Source: Burkholderiales bacterium (GTDB lineage: Bacteria > Pseudomonadota > Gammaproteobacteria > Burkholderiales > JAEUOS01). Taken from it: a stretch of 9,341 bases of DNA. Location: contig CANGUJ010000126.1 in NCBI GenBank assembly GCA_947456845.1, forward strand, positions 1-9,341, given 5' to 3'. This document shows, piece after piece, positions 1-5,642 of the stretch. Below the pieces are notes generated by a model. That model was not told the DNA's origin. It ran no database searches and worked only from the letters and a program-made list of their open reading frames with translations. Made by a program: the position numbers and the translations under genes. How positions within the stretch are numbered: position 1 is the first letter of the stretch; each line of letters begins with the position of its first letter.

Positions 1-2
1 CG

Positions 3-368
3 CTGGCCTGGAAAGACCGGCCTCTGCGTGCGTTTCGCATCAAGAAGGTCGCGCTCTATCTGCTCGCGGTGGTGGGCATCATGGTCCTGTTCATATTCAA
101 CCGGCAGGTGGGCACCCAGCGCGCGGATGAACTGGTCAAGGCGGTCGAGGCCTACGCGGCCAGGCACGGCCAGTTCCCGCAGAACCTGGAGCAGGTGGTG
201 CCGGATTTCATGTCTTCCATGCCGCTGGCGCGCTACACCCTGGCCTCGAACGATTTCTCGTATCGCACCCTGCCGGACGGCAAGCATGCGCTGTCGTGGA
301 CGGTGACGCCGCCGCTTGCGCGCAAAAGCTACACCTTCGAGGACAAGCGCTGGGTGACACTGGATTGA
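3..368 (+). CDS. 3' part of a membrane-anchored protein with a pseudopilin-like periplasmic domain
   Basis: The reading frame is open from the window edge, so the true start lies upstream; the methionine at 69 sits inside the membrane segment and is not the start. The visible part has a short basic stretch, one hydrophobic segment (about codons 15-31, VALYLLAVVGIMVLFIF), then about 85 polar residues ending at a TGA. The segment ADELVKAVEAYAARHGQFP followed by NLEQVVPDF resembles the region after the membrane helix in type II secretion pseudopilins (a helix, then a Gly-x-Phe/Tyr-Pro turn). Genuine GspG proteins have this helix at the very N-terminus, whereas here coding sequence precedes it. 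The C-terminus (SYTFEDKRWVTLD) looks like a natural end. The function is unknown. It converges with the minus-strand remnants that end at 507. Confidence 0.7.
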   Translation: MAWKDRPLRAFRIKKVALYLLAVVGIMVLFIFNRQVGTQRADELVKAVEAYAARHGQFPQNLEQVVPDFMSSMPLARYTLASNDFSYRTLPDGKHALSWTVTPPLARKSYTFEDKRWVTLD

Positions 369-506
369 CGCCCACGGCCGCAGGCATGGTGGCGCCGGCC
401 CGGCCGAGGCTGAGGATGCACGTTGCCTGCGCGCCGGGCCATGCTCGCGTCCCGCGCAGACGGCGAACCGTGTTCGTCATCTGCGTTCGTTCCGGGTTTG
501 GCGGCG

Positions 507-848
507 TCACTCGGCCTTGATGCCGGCCTCCTTGACCACGCGCGTCCATTTCACGGTTTCGCGTTCGATGTATTGCGCGAAATCGGACGCGCTCATCTGC
601 ACCGCCTCGACGGCCTCGGCCTCGAAGCGCTTTTGCATGTCGGCGGTCTGCGCGATCGAGCCCAGTTCCTTGTGGAGGCGCTCGCCGAGCTGCGTGGCGA
701 TGACCCGGCCGACCACGTCGTTGCTGCCCCCCGGCGGAAACGGGATGATCAGGCGGATCGGCTTGGCAGGGTAGGGGTCCGTCGCGCGGGCCTGGTAGGG
801 CGCGGCCAGCGCCGCGAGCGCGGCGAGGAGGACGATCAGGGATTGCAT
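507..848 (-). pseudogene. Bug/TctC-family substrate-binding protein, internally deleted remnant
   Basis: This open frame encodes 113 residues, where Bug-family periplasmic binding proteins (tripartite tricarboxylate transporter receptors) are about 320. Residues 1-22 are a signal peptide (LIVLLAALAALAAP, cleavage near ARA). Residues 26-58 are the family's N-terminal signature (YPAKPIRLIIPFPPGGSND, then VVGRVIATQLGERL). Residues 65-113 are its C-terminal helix pair (ADMQKRFEAEAVEAV, ending VVKEAGIKAE). The roughly 200 residues between them, which form most of both lobes and the ligand pocket, are missing. The join is at residues 63-64 (about 655-665) and keeps frame. The product could be exported but should not bind ligand. 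An AGGA ribosome site lies just upstream and overlaps the stop codon of the preceding dehydrogenase remnant, so the two genes were probably coupled in one operon. A sequencing or assembly collapse is the alternative explanation. Confidence 0.8.
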
Positions 849-857
849 GGATTGATC

Positions 858-995
858 CTAGCCCAGCAGGAAGGGGGCGCCGCAGTTCTCGCACACCTTG
901 CGCAGCGGCTCCGCCAGCGATGGCGGGATCGGCACGCCTTCGCGCAGGCGCGTTTCGCGCGTCATCGCTTCGGGGTCACCCGCCACCGGCACGGG
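858..995 (-). pseudogene. C-terminal fragment of an Ldh-family (malate/lactate/ureidoglycolate) dehydrogenase
   Basis: About 45 codons read PVPVAGDPEAMTRETRLREG, then VPIPPSLAEPLRKVCEN and GAPFLLG, ending at a TAG. The pattern Val-Pro-x-x-Gly-Asp/Glu-x-Glu, then Arg-Leu-Arg-Glu-Gly-Val-Pro-Ile, is the usual extreme C-terminus of the NAD(P)-dependent Ldh family (about 330-350 residues). The nucleotide-binding and catalytic parts are absent, and the fragment has no start codon of its own. It begins within a few bases of the aldolase stop codon, so the deletion removed everything from near the aldolase end into the last eighth of this gene. The tail overlaps the ribosome site of the Bug-type gene, which suggests an original order aldolase, dehydrogenase, binding protein. 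The family assignment rests on a short stretch and is moderate. Confidence 0.6.
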
Positions 996-996
996 C

Positions 997-1788
997 CTAC
1001 TTCGCCAGCGCGTCTCGGATGCCCTGGGTCCACTGGGTGGCGGCGGCCATGAGAAAGCCGATATCGGTCTGCGTGGTGACGAACTGCGCGCCGCGCCGTA
1101 CCGCGGCGGCCTGGCGTGCCACATCGCGATTGCCGCCGCAGCCGGCGAACTTGCCATGGGCCCTTGCGGCGGCGATGGCGCGATCCTGCGCCGCGATGAT
1201 GGCGGGGTCGTCGAACTGGCCCGGCTTGCCCATGTTGACCAGCAGGTCGTTGCTGCCGACGTGAACGACGTCGACGCCTTCGACCGCGGCGATCGCCTCG
1301 ACGTTCTCGAGGCCTTCGAGGGTTTCGATCATGCACACCACCAGGGCCGCGTCGTTCAGGGCGGGCACGCTCTGCTTCAGCGGTACCGGGCGGAAATCGA
1401 AATGCGGGTAGCCGCCGCACACCGAGCGCTTGCCGACCGGCGCGAACTTGGCGGCGTTGACCGCGCGGCGCGCTTCCTCGGCGTTGTTGACGTCGGGGAA
1501 GATGATGCCGGTGGCGCCGTTGTCGAGCAGCAGCGGCACGTCCAAGTCGTGCACGCTCCGGACGCGGACCAGCGGCGCGATGCCGCAGGCCAGCGCGGTC
1601 TGCGCCATGTGGCCGATGGTTTCCAGGTTGAAAAGCGAGTGCTGGCCGTCGATGAAGATGAAATCGTGGCCGGTCGCCTTGGCGATGCGCGCGATATCCC
1701 CGGAATGGCCCAGCCGCACCGTCATGCCCAGGGCCGCATCGCCGGCGCGCATGCGCGCCATGATCGGGTTGGGAATCGTGATCTCCAT
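997..1788 (-). CDS. HpcH/HpaI-family class II pyruvate aldolase
   Basis: A 263-residue protein, normal for the HpaI family (about 255-267), which cleaves or forms 4-hydroxy-2-oxoacids using pyruvate and a divalent metal in the cytoplasm. Visible motifs fit E. coli HpaI positions: His50 in FIFIDGQHS (catalytic His), Arg75 in PLVRVRS, metal ligand Glu155 in CMIETLEGLENVEAIAAVEG, and metal ligand Asp181 in VGSNDL. GIIFPDVNNAEEARRAV is the conserved barrel strand before the active site. The usual GPxDL motif is GSNDL here, which may mark a subfamily. I chose the ATG at 1788 because AGAAGGGA lies about 7 bases upstream; an upstream start at 1872 would add 28 residues unlike the family. It appears to be the only intact enzyme of its cluster, so its physiological substrate cannot be told. 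Confidence 0.9.
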   Translation of the reverse strand: MEITIPNPIMARMRAGDAALGMTVRLGHSGDIARIAKATGHDFIFIDGQHSLFNLETIGHMAQTALACGIAPLVRVRSVHDLDVPLLLDNGATGIIFPDVNNAEEARRAVNAAKFAPVGKRSVCGGYPHFDFRPVPLKQSVPALNDAALVVCMIETLEGLENVEAIAAVEGVDVVHVGSNDLLVNMGKPGQFDDPAIIAAQDRAIAAARAHGKFAGCGGNRDVARQAAAVRRGAQFVTTQTDIGFLMAAATQWTQGIRDALAK

Positions 1789-1861
1789 GCCTGCGTCCCT
1801 TCTGCTTTTCGTTATGGGTCGTCGCGCCGGCGTCTGCGGCGCCAAAACCGCTCTTGAATCG

Positions 1862-1891
1862 ATGATAAACAAGTGCGGGCGCTTGTGTCAG
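1862..1891 (-). promoter_or_regulatory. Predicted sigma70 promoter of the HpaI-family aldolase gene
   Basis: Read on the minus strand, CTGACA (1891-1886, five of six consensus bases) is followed after 18 bases by TATCAT (1867-1862). Transcription would begin near 1855, giving a leader of about 67 bases before the ATG at 1788. The AT-richness of this stretch stands out in a GC-rich neighbourhood. No matching promoter is obvious for the divergent class II aldolase remnant. Confidence 0.5.
1869..1886. promoter_or_regulatory. Candidate operator: imperfect 18-bp palindrome in the aldolase promoter spacer
   Basis: ACAAGTGCGGGCGCTTGT has dyad symmetry with seven of nine base pairs matching (ACAAG/CTTGT outer arms, GC/GC inner arms, mismatch T/G and a central GG). 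It fills the space between the predicted -35 and -10 boxes, where a bound repressor would block polymerase. The dyad is about the size of operators bound by dimeric repressors of catabolic genes. No regulator gene is in the window, so the binding protein is unknown. Confidence 0.4.
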
Positions 1892-1964
1892 ACTGTGCGG
1901 CGCCGGGCTGGCGGCCTCCGGCGGACCGCCAGCACCAACACCAGGGAGTAGGGACGACGGGCGC

Positions 1965-2393
1965 ATGAACTACGACACCGCATTTCGCAGCATCAGGGAA
2001 TAGGTAAGCCCGGAGGAATGGCAGGCGCGCTGCGACCTGGCGGCCTGTTATCGGCTGGTCGACCGCTACGGCATGACCGACCTGATCTACAACCACATCA
2101 CCCTGCGCATCCCGGGCACGCCTGATCACCTGCTGATCAATCTGTACGGCCTGCTCACTTGCGGCCCGTCCGCCGGCGAGGCCTTCAACCTGATGTACAA
2201 CCTGGAACTGGCCTGCCGCACGCAGGTGGACACCATGGCGGCCAGGGACGACTGGTGTGTGCCGCCGCAGGCGGTGCTCGAGCGCACCGCCGACCTGTAC
2301 CAGCCGGGTACGCGGCGGCCCTACGGTGTGCTGGAGTGGCAGGCGCCCGCCGCGAGGTGGGCGCGCCGGACGGCGCGACGGCACCCAGCCTGA
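1965..2393 (+). pseudogene. Class II aldolase/adducin-family protein, inactivated by stop codon and internal deletion
   Basis: The frame starts MNYDTAFRSIRE, then meets TAG at 2001-2003, and continues without a stop as SPEEWQARCDLAACYRLVDRYG, MTDLIYNHITLRIPG, DHLLINLYGLL, then TCGPSAGEAFNLMYNLELAC and QPGTRRPYGVLEW. These match the start and the end of class II aldolase/adducin-domain proteins of about 250 residues. Roughly 110 residues, including the zinc-binding His-x-His region, are missing between GLL and TCGP (join near 2146-2155). After GVLEW the sequence loses resemblance to the usual end, so a further frameshift near 2335 is possible. An in-frame ATG at 2073 could still give a short peptide, but with no active site. 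It diverges from the HpaI-family aldolase and probably served the same pathway. Confidence 0.8.
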
Positions 2394-2578
2394 ACGGCGC
2401 GGGTTCCTTGAACCTGGCTGCTGCGACGAGCCATCAAGGGGTTTGCCGGGTCGACCGCAGCTTCCCCGTCAATTATTCCGCGACCGCGCCGTTAATACAG
2501 GTCAACTACGCGACGTTGCGCTCAATCGGCACGGCGGTAACGCCGCTGGACGCGCAACGGAACCCCGGAGATTCATTG

Positions 2579-2806
2579 ATGTCGCACCTGACCTGCGCTA
2601 CCTGCAAATCGGCGATCCTCAAGCCGCCGCGCATGCTTGCCGGTGCCTGGTATGCGCTATGCACGCAATGCCTGTTCGAGACCGAAGTCGAGCCCGTCGG
2701 AAGCGCGCAAGGGAAGGCATCCGGATTTTGCGTCAAGGGCACTGCGGCCCACGCCCCGCCCGCCGGAGCAAATGTGCTTCGTGCCAAGCCCATCGGGGAC
2801 ATCTAG
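2579..2806 (+). CDS. Small four-cysteine (zinc-ribbon-like) protein, copy 1
   Basis: A 75-residue protein with Cys6-x2-Cys9, 18 residues, then Cys28-x2-Cys31, the spacing of a zinc ribbon. The N-terminal 40 residues (MSHLTCATCKSAILKPPRML, then AGAWYALCTQCLFETEVEPV) align without gaps to the next gene, with 18 of 40 identical. The tail after residue 40 is unlike its partner, is rich in Gly, Ala and Lys, and has one extra Cys51. GGAG at 2567-2570 lies 8 bases before the ATG, a good ribosome site. No signal peptide or membrane segment is seen, so it is probably cytoplasmic. I do not recognise the function; metal binding is inferred from the cysteines only. It probably forms an operon with the following copy, 39 bases downstream. 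Confidence 0.65.
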   Translation: MSHLTCATCKSAILKPPRMLAGAWYALCTQCLFETEVEPVGSAQGKASGFCVKGTAAHAPPAGANVLRAKPIGDI

Positions 2807-2845
2807 GCTTGGCGGGCGCAGCGAGGCTAGAGGAGGAAGTCCGGG

Positions 2846-3061
2846 ATGAGTACACTGAATTGTCCGATCTGCGCCACCGCTCCGCTAGGCGTGCCGTACC
2901 GGTTCGCCGGGCAGTGGCTGGCGGCATGCGCCAGGTGCCATGCCGAGATCGAAGTGCGCGAGGTCGAGACGGCGGGCGCCGGCGTGTTCAAGCTCGACAA
3001 CACCTTGAAGCTTGCAACGTTGCGCGAGGCCGAGCAGTACCGCCGCCGCACCTCGTTCTAG
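2846..3061 (+). CDS. Small four-cysteine (zinc-ribbon-like) protein, copy 2
   Basis: A 71-residue paralogue of the preceding gene with the same Cys6-x2-Cys9 and Cys28-x2-Cys31 spacing. The shared pattern is MSxLxCxxC, then P, then AGxWxAxCxxC, then ExEV. The tail (GVFKLDNTLKLATLREAEQY, ending RRRTSF) is probably helical and basic, and differs from copy 1. AGGAGG at 2831-2836, 9 bases before the ATG, is one of the best ribosome sites in the window and supports real translation. The product is probably a soluble cytoplasmic metal-binding protein; partner and role are unknown. The Nudix gene follows 63 bases later and may be transcribed separately. Confidence 0.7.
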   Translation: MSTLNCPICATAPLGVPYRFAGQWLAACARCHAEIEVREVETAGAGVFKLDNTLKLATLREAEQYRRRTSF

Positions 3062-3124
3062 CCGGCCGACCTGCCTGCGGGCGGGTTAAACTCCGCGGGC
3101 TTCGATCATCCCCGCACCCATTCC

Positions 3125-3826
3125 ATGACCGGCCCGGCCGCGCGCAACACCATCACCACCGAGGAGGCCGCCGCGATCGAGGTGCTCGATCCGGCGCTCT
3201 ACAACGCGGGTCTCGCCCCGGTAAGCGATCTTTCGGCGCAGGCATTGCGCCTGCGCTTCCGGGACGACCGCGATTGGCGCCGCGAGATGCTGGGTGACCA
3301 GCAGTTCGAGGATGGCGTACTCACGCCGGGGCGCAGTTACCGCCGCGCCGCTGTGCTGATTCCCATCGTCGACGGCGCCAGCCTGTCGCTGCTGTTGACC
3401 CGGCGCACGTCGCACCTCAAGAACCATGCCGGCCAGATCAGCTTTCCCGGTGGTCGCGCAGAGGAACGCGATGTCGATGTCACCGACACCGCCTTGCGCG
3501 AGGCCGCTGAGGAAATCGGCCTGGCGCGCGAGCGGGTCGAGGTGATCGGCCATCTGCCGAAGTACTACACGGTCACCGATTACGAGGTCACGCCGGTGGT
3601 GGCGCTGATTGAAGCGCCGCTGCAACTCGCGCTCGACGCAAACGAAGTCGCCGAGGCGTTCGAAGTACCGCTGGACTTCATCCTCGACCCGGCGAATCAT
3701 CAGAAGCGCAGCAGGCCATGGGAGGGCCGCACGCGGCATTTCTATGCCATGCCCTACGGGCGTCATTTCATCTGGGGGGCGACGGCGGCGATGTTGCGCA
3801 ATTTCTACCACTTCATGCGCGCCTGA
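3125..3826 (+). CDS. Nudix CoA pyrophosphatase (NudL/YeaB family)
   Basis: A 233-residue Nudix hydrolase of the coenzyme A diphosphatase branch, which splits CoA or its derivatives to 3'-phosphoadenosine-5'-phosphate and a phosphopantetheine compound. The branch signature LLTRRTSHLKNHAGQISFPG (residues 90-109) runs into the Nudix box, with TALREAAEEIGL at 122-133 supplying the magnesium-binding glutamates. The box has one extra residue compared with the general consensus, as in E. coli NudL. LPKYYTVTDYEVTPVVALI and the C-terminal FIWGATAAMLRNFY also match the family. A roughly 75-residue N-terminal extension before the hydrolase fold is common in betaproteobacterial members. No clear Shine-Dalgarno precedes the ATG. 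TAAACT at 3087-3092 is a weak -10 candidate, which would give a short leader. The gene converges on the SapC-family gene with 19 bases between. Confidence 0.9.
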   Translation: MTGPAARNTITTEEAAAIEVLDPALYNAGLAPVSDLSAQALRLRFRDDRDWRREMLGDQQFEDGVLTPGRSYRRAAVLIPIVDGASLSLLLTRRTSHLKNHAGQISFPGGRAEERDVDVTDTALREAAEEIGLARERVEVIGHLPKYYTVTDYEVTPVVALIEAPLQLALDANEVAEAFEVPLDFILDPANHQKRSRPWEGRTRHFYAMPYGRHFIWGATAAMLRNFYHFMRA

Positions 3827-3845
3827 GTCGCGCGCGGCACGGCGG

Positions 3846-4613
3846 CTATTCCCGCGCGGCGGCCTTGCGGCGCGCTTCGCGCGCCATCGCGCGGTCGACC
3901 AGGCGCGAAAAATTGGCAAGCGAGAACAGGTGCGCGTAGATGCGGGCGGCCAGGCCCCGGGTGGCAAGCGCCTTGTGGCTGGCGGCCTTGAGTTGCGCGA
4001 ACCGCGCCTCGTCGATGCAGTGCATGCCCTGCATCGTCAGGGCGGACCGGTCGCCGCTCTTGACCTGCATGGTGAGCGGCTTGAGCAGGTCGAGCTTCCT
4101 GAGATAGGCGCACATCTGGGCGGTGACGTCGAGGTCTTTCTCGTATTCGGAGAGGAGCCGCTCGCGCTCGGCCCATTCCGGTCCGGGCGCGCCCGCGGCG
4201 TCGAACATGGGGATGCCGCTATCGTCTATCCAGGAACTTTCGACGCACACCAGGCGCCGGTCCTGGGCCACACCGTCGACGAAAACGCGGGAAATGCAGA
4301 ACGGGTAGCGACGCACGATGGCGGGCACATAGCATCCTTCGACCCAGCCGCCGTCGGGTTCGACGAACAGGTTCTGGCCATCGGCCACGCCCAGGATCGC
4401 CAGGGGCGCGAAGCTCGCGCCCGCGTCGGTCGTGGCGAACACGATCGGGTAGTCGCGCTGCGCGATGGCGAACTCCGAGAAGGAGATCGCCATGGCGTTG
4501 ATGTGTCGAGCGAAGTCGGGCACCGCGCCCGCACCGGACGCCGGCAGCAGAACCCTGTGATGCTTTTCCAGGGGCACGATGCGGCTGTACCCGTAGGGCG
4601 GCGTGATTTCCAT
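3846..4613 (-). CDS. SapC-family protein
   Basis: A 255-residue protein matching the SapC family (Pfam PF07277, named after a Campylobacter S-layer locus). Family hallmarks are YSRIVPLEKHHR near the N-terminus, HINAMAISFSEFAIAQRDYP followed by IVFA (residues 38-60), LAILGVADGQNLFVEPDGGW (71-90), and YVPAIVRRYPF (95-105). There is no signal peptide or membrane helix, so it is probably cytoplasmic. The biochemical role of the family is not established and no S-layer gene is nearby, so a surface-layer role should not be assumed. The ATG at 4613 fits the family N-terminus (MEITPPYGYS); no strong ribosome site is visible. The highly basic C-terminus (AREARRKAAARE) is probably disordered. It diverges from the AmpE/CobD-like gene across 67 bases. 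Confidence 0.8.
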   Translation of the reverse strand: MEITPPYGYSRIVPLEKHHRVLLPASGAGAVPDFARHINAMAISFSEFAIAQRDYPIVFATTDAGASFAPLAILGVADGQNLFVEPDGGWVEGCYVPAIVRRYPFCISRVFVDGVAQDRRLVCVESSWIDDSGIPMFDAAGAPGPEWAERERLLSEYEKDLDVTAQMCAYLRKLDLLKPLTMQVKSGDRSALTMQGMHCIDEARFAQLKAASHKALATRGLAARIYAHLFSLANFSRLVDRAMAREARRKAAARE

Positions 4614-4644
4614 GGTGTGTGGCGAAGACGACGCTGGGCCGGAA

Positions 4645-4650
4645 ATTGTA
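4645..4650 (-). promoter_or_regulatory. Candidate -10 box for the SapC-family gene in a shared divergent promoter region
   Basis: On the minus strand this reads TACAAT, five of six consensus bases, and would start transcription about 25 bases before the ATG at 4613. No good -35 box is found at the usual distance. On the plus strand TATCTT at 4665-4670 could serve the AmpE/CobD-like gene with a leader of only a few bases. The two candidates lie within 25 bases of each other, so the genes may compete for polymerase. Confidence 0.35.
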
Positions 4651-4680
4651 GCGCGGCCGTGTGTTATCTTCGCCCGCGTC

Positions 4681-5619
4681 ATGACCGTCCTTGCCCTGAT
4701 CGCTGCGCTCCTGATCGAGCAGTTGCGCCCCCTGGACGACCGCTCCCGCATTGCGCGTCCGCTGGACTACGGCATCGACCTGCTCGGCCAGACCCTCAAC
4801 ACGGGCGAGCGCTCGCACGGCAAGATCGCGTGGATCATTGCCATGGGGAGCGCCGCCGCGGTCACGCTGACGATCTATCTTGTCCTCGCCCGCATCAACG
4901 TGCTCCTCGCGCTGGCGTTCAACGTGGGCGTGCTTTATCTGACCATGGGTTTTCGCCAGTTCAGCCATCATTTCACCGACGTGCATCGCGCCCTCATCGA
5001 CGGCGACTTGCCGCGCGCGCGACGCCTGATCAGCCAGTGGCGCGGGCGGCCGGCGGACGATCTCAACAGCGTCGAGGTCGCGCGCCTCGCCATCGAGGAG
5101 GCGTTTTCGGCTTCGCACCGCCACGTGTTCGGCGTGCTGTTCTGGTTCGCCTTCCTGCCGGGCCCGACCGGGGCCGTGCTGTATCGGCTGGCGCTGCTGT
5201 TGCGCAATCGCTGGGGGGGCGCAGCGGGCGGCGCGCAGGGAAACTTCGGTGAATTCGCCGTCGCGGCGTTTCGCCTCATCGACTGGCTGCCCGTGCGGCT
5301 GACGGCCACCGGCTTTGCCGTCGTCGGCAATTTCGAGGACGCGGTGTACTGCTGGCGCAACCAGGCGCAGAACTGGCGCGATCCGGCACTGGGCATCGTG
5401 CTCTCGGCCGGGGCCGGCGCCATCGGCGTGAAGCTGGGCAAGCCGCTCAGGGAGGGCGTGACGCCGGCCGGCCTGTCGATCGACGAGCGCGCGGAAATCG
5501 GCACCGGCGAAGAGGCCGACGCGGGCTTCCTGTCGAGCACGGTCGGCCTGGTATGGCGCGCGCTGGTGTTGTGGCTGATGCTGCTGGTGATGCTGGCCAT
5601 CGCCCAGTGGGTCAGCTAG
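4681..5619 (+). CDS. AmpE/CobD-CbiB-like integral membrane protein
   Basis: A 312-residue inner-membrane protein with hydrophobic segments near residues 1-12, 56-95, 155-180, about 237-255, and 288-311. Proteins like this in betaproteobacteria are usually annotated as CobD/CbiB family (adenosylcobinamide-phosphate synthesis). However, LLIEQLRPLDD at the N-terminus, IDWLPVRLTATGFAVVGNFE, and the last hydrophobic stretch resemble E. coli AmpE (LDWVPVRL...) at least as well. AmpE belongs to the same fold and is linked to AmpD and beta-lactamase induction. No cobalamin genes and no ampD lie in the window, so neither role is confirmed. The start at 4681 puts the first membrane segment at the N-terminus; an upstream ATG at 4603 would read through the divergent promoter region. 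It converges with rsgA, 23 bases apart. Confidence 0.75.
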   Translation: MTVLALIAALLIEQLRPLDDRSRIARPLDYGIDLLGQTLNTGERSHGKIAWIIAMGSAAAVTLTIYLVLARINVLLALAFNVGVLYLTMGFRQFSHHFTDVHRALIDGDLPRARRLISQWRGRPADDLNSVEVARLAIEEAFSASHRHVFGVLFWFAFLPGPTGAVLYRLALLLRNRWGGAAGGAQGNFGEFAVAAFRLIDWLPVRLTATGFAVVGNFEDAVYCWRNQAQNWRDPALGIVLSAGAGAIGVKLGKPLREGVTPAGLSIDERAEIGTGEEADAGFLSSTVGLVWRALVLWLMLLVMLAIAQWVS

Positions 5620-5642
5620 CAGGGCGCGGTGCCGCTCGTTCC

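Noticed and set aside
369..506. Possible further gene start on the minus strand downstream of the Bug remnant (frame beginning MTNTVRRLRG)
   Set aside because: It runs into the convergent gene without family resemblance and without a ribosome site. It may be a remnant, but nothing in it supports a call.
898..1857. A 319-codon open frame on the plus strand opposite the HpaI-family aldolase, and a 334-codon minus frame at 962-1966
   Set aside because: The aldolase frame has every family motif. The other frames are rich in Arg, Gly and Ala with no recognisable domain, as expected of GC-rich shadow frames.
507..2393. Insertion sequence as the cause of the deletions
   Set aside because: No transposase fragment, terminal inverted repeat or target duplication is visible at any of the junctions.
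2532..2545. Hairpin CGGCG-GTAA-CGCCG as a terminator
   Set aside because: The stem is only 5 bp, there is no following T-run, and it lies in the leader of the small-protein gene, not after a gene.
3609..5252. A 547-codon plus-strand open frame
   Set aside because: It runs across the end of the Nudix gene, antisense to the SapC-family gene and into the AmpE/CobD-like gene. Its composition is arginine-rich, with no domain, and the real genes explain the sequence.
5620..5642. Bidirectional terminator between the AmpE/CobD-like gene and rsgA
   Set aside because: The gap is 23 bases with no stable inverted repeat or T-run; the other convergent gaps (3827-3845, 8454-8466) are similar.
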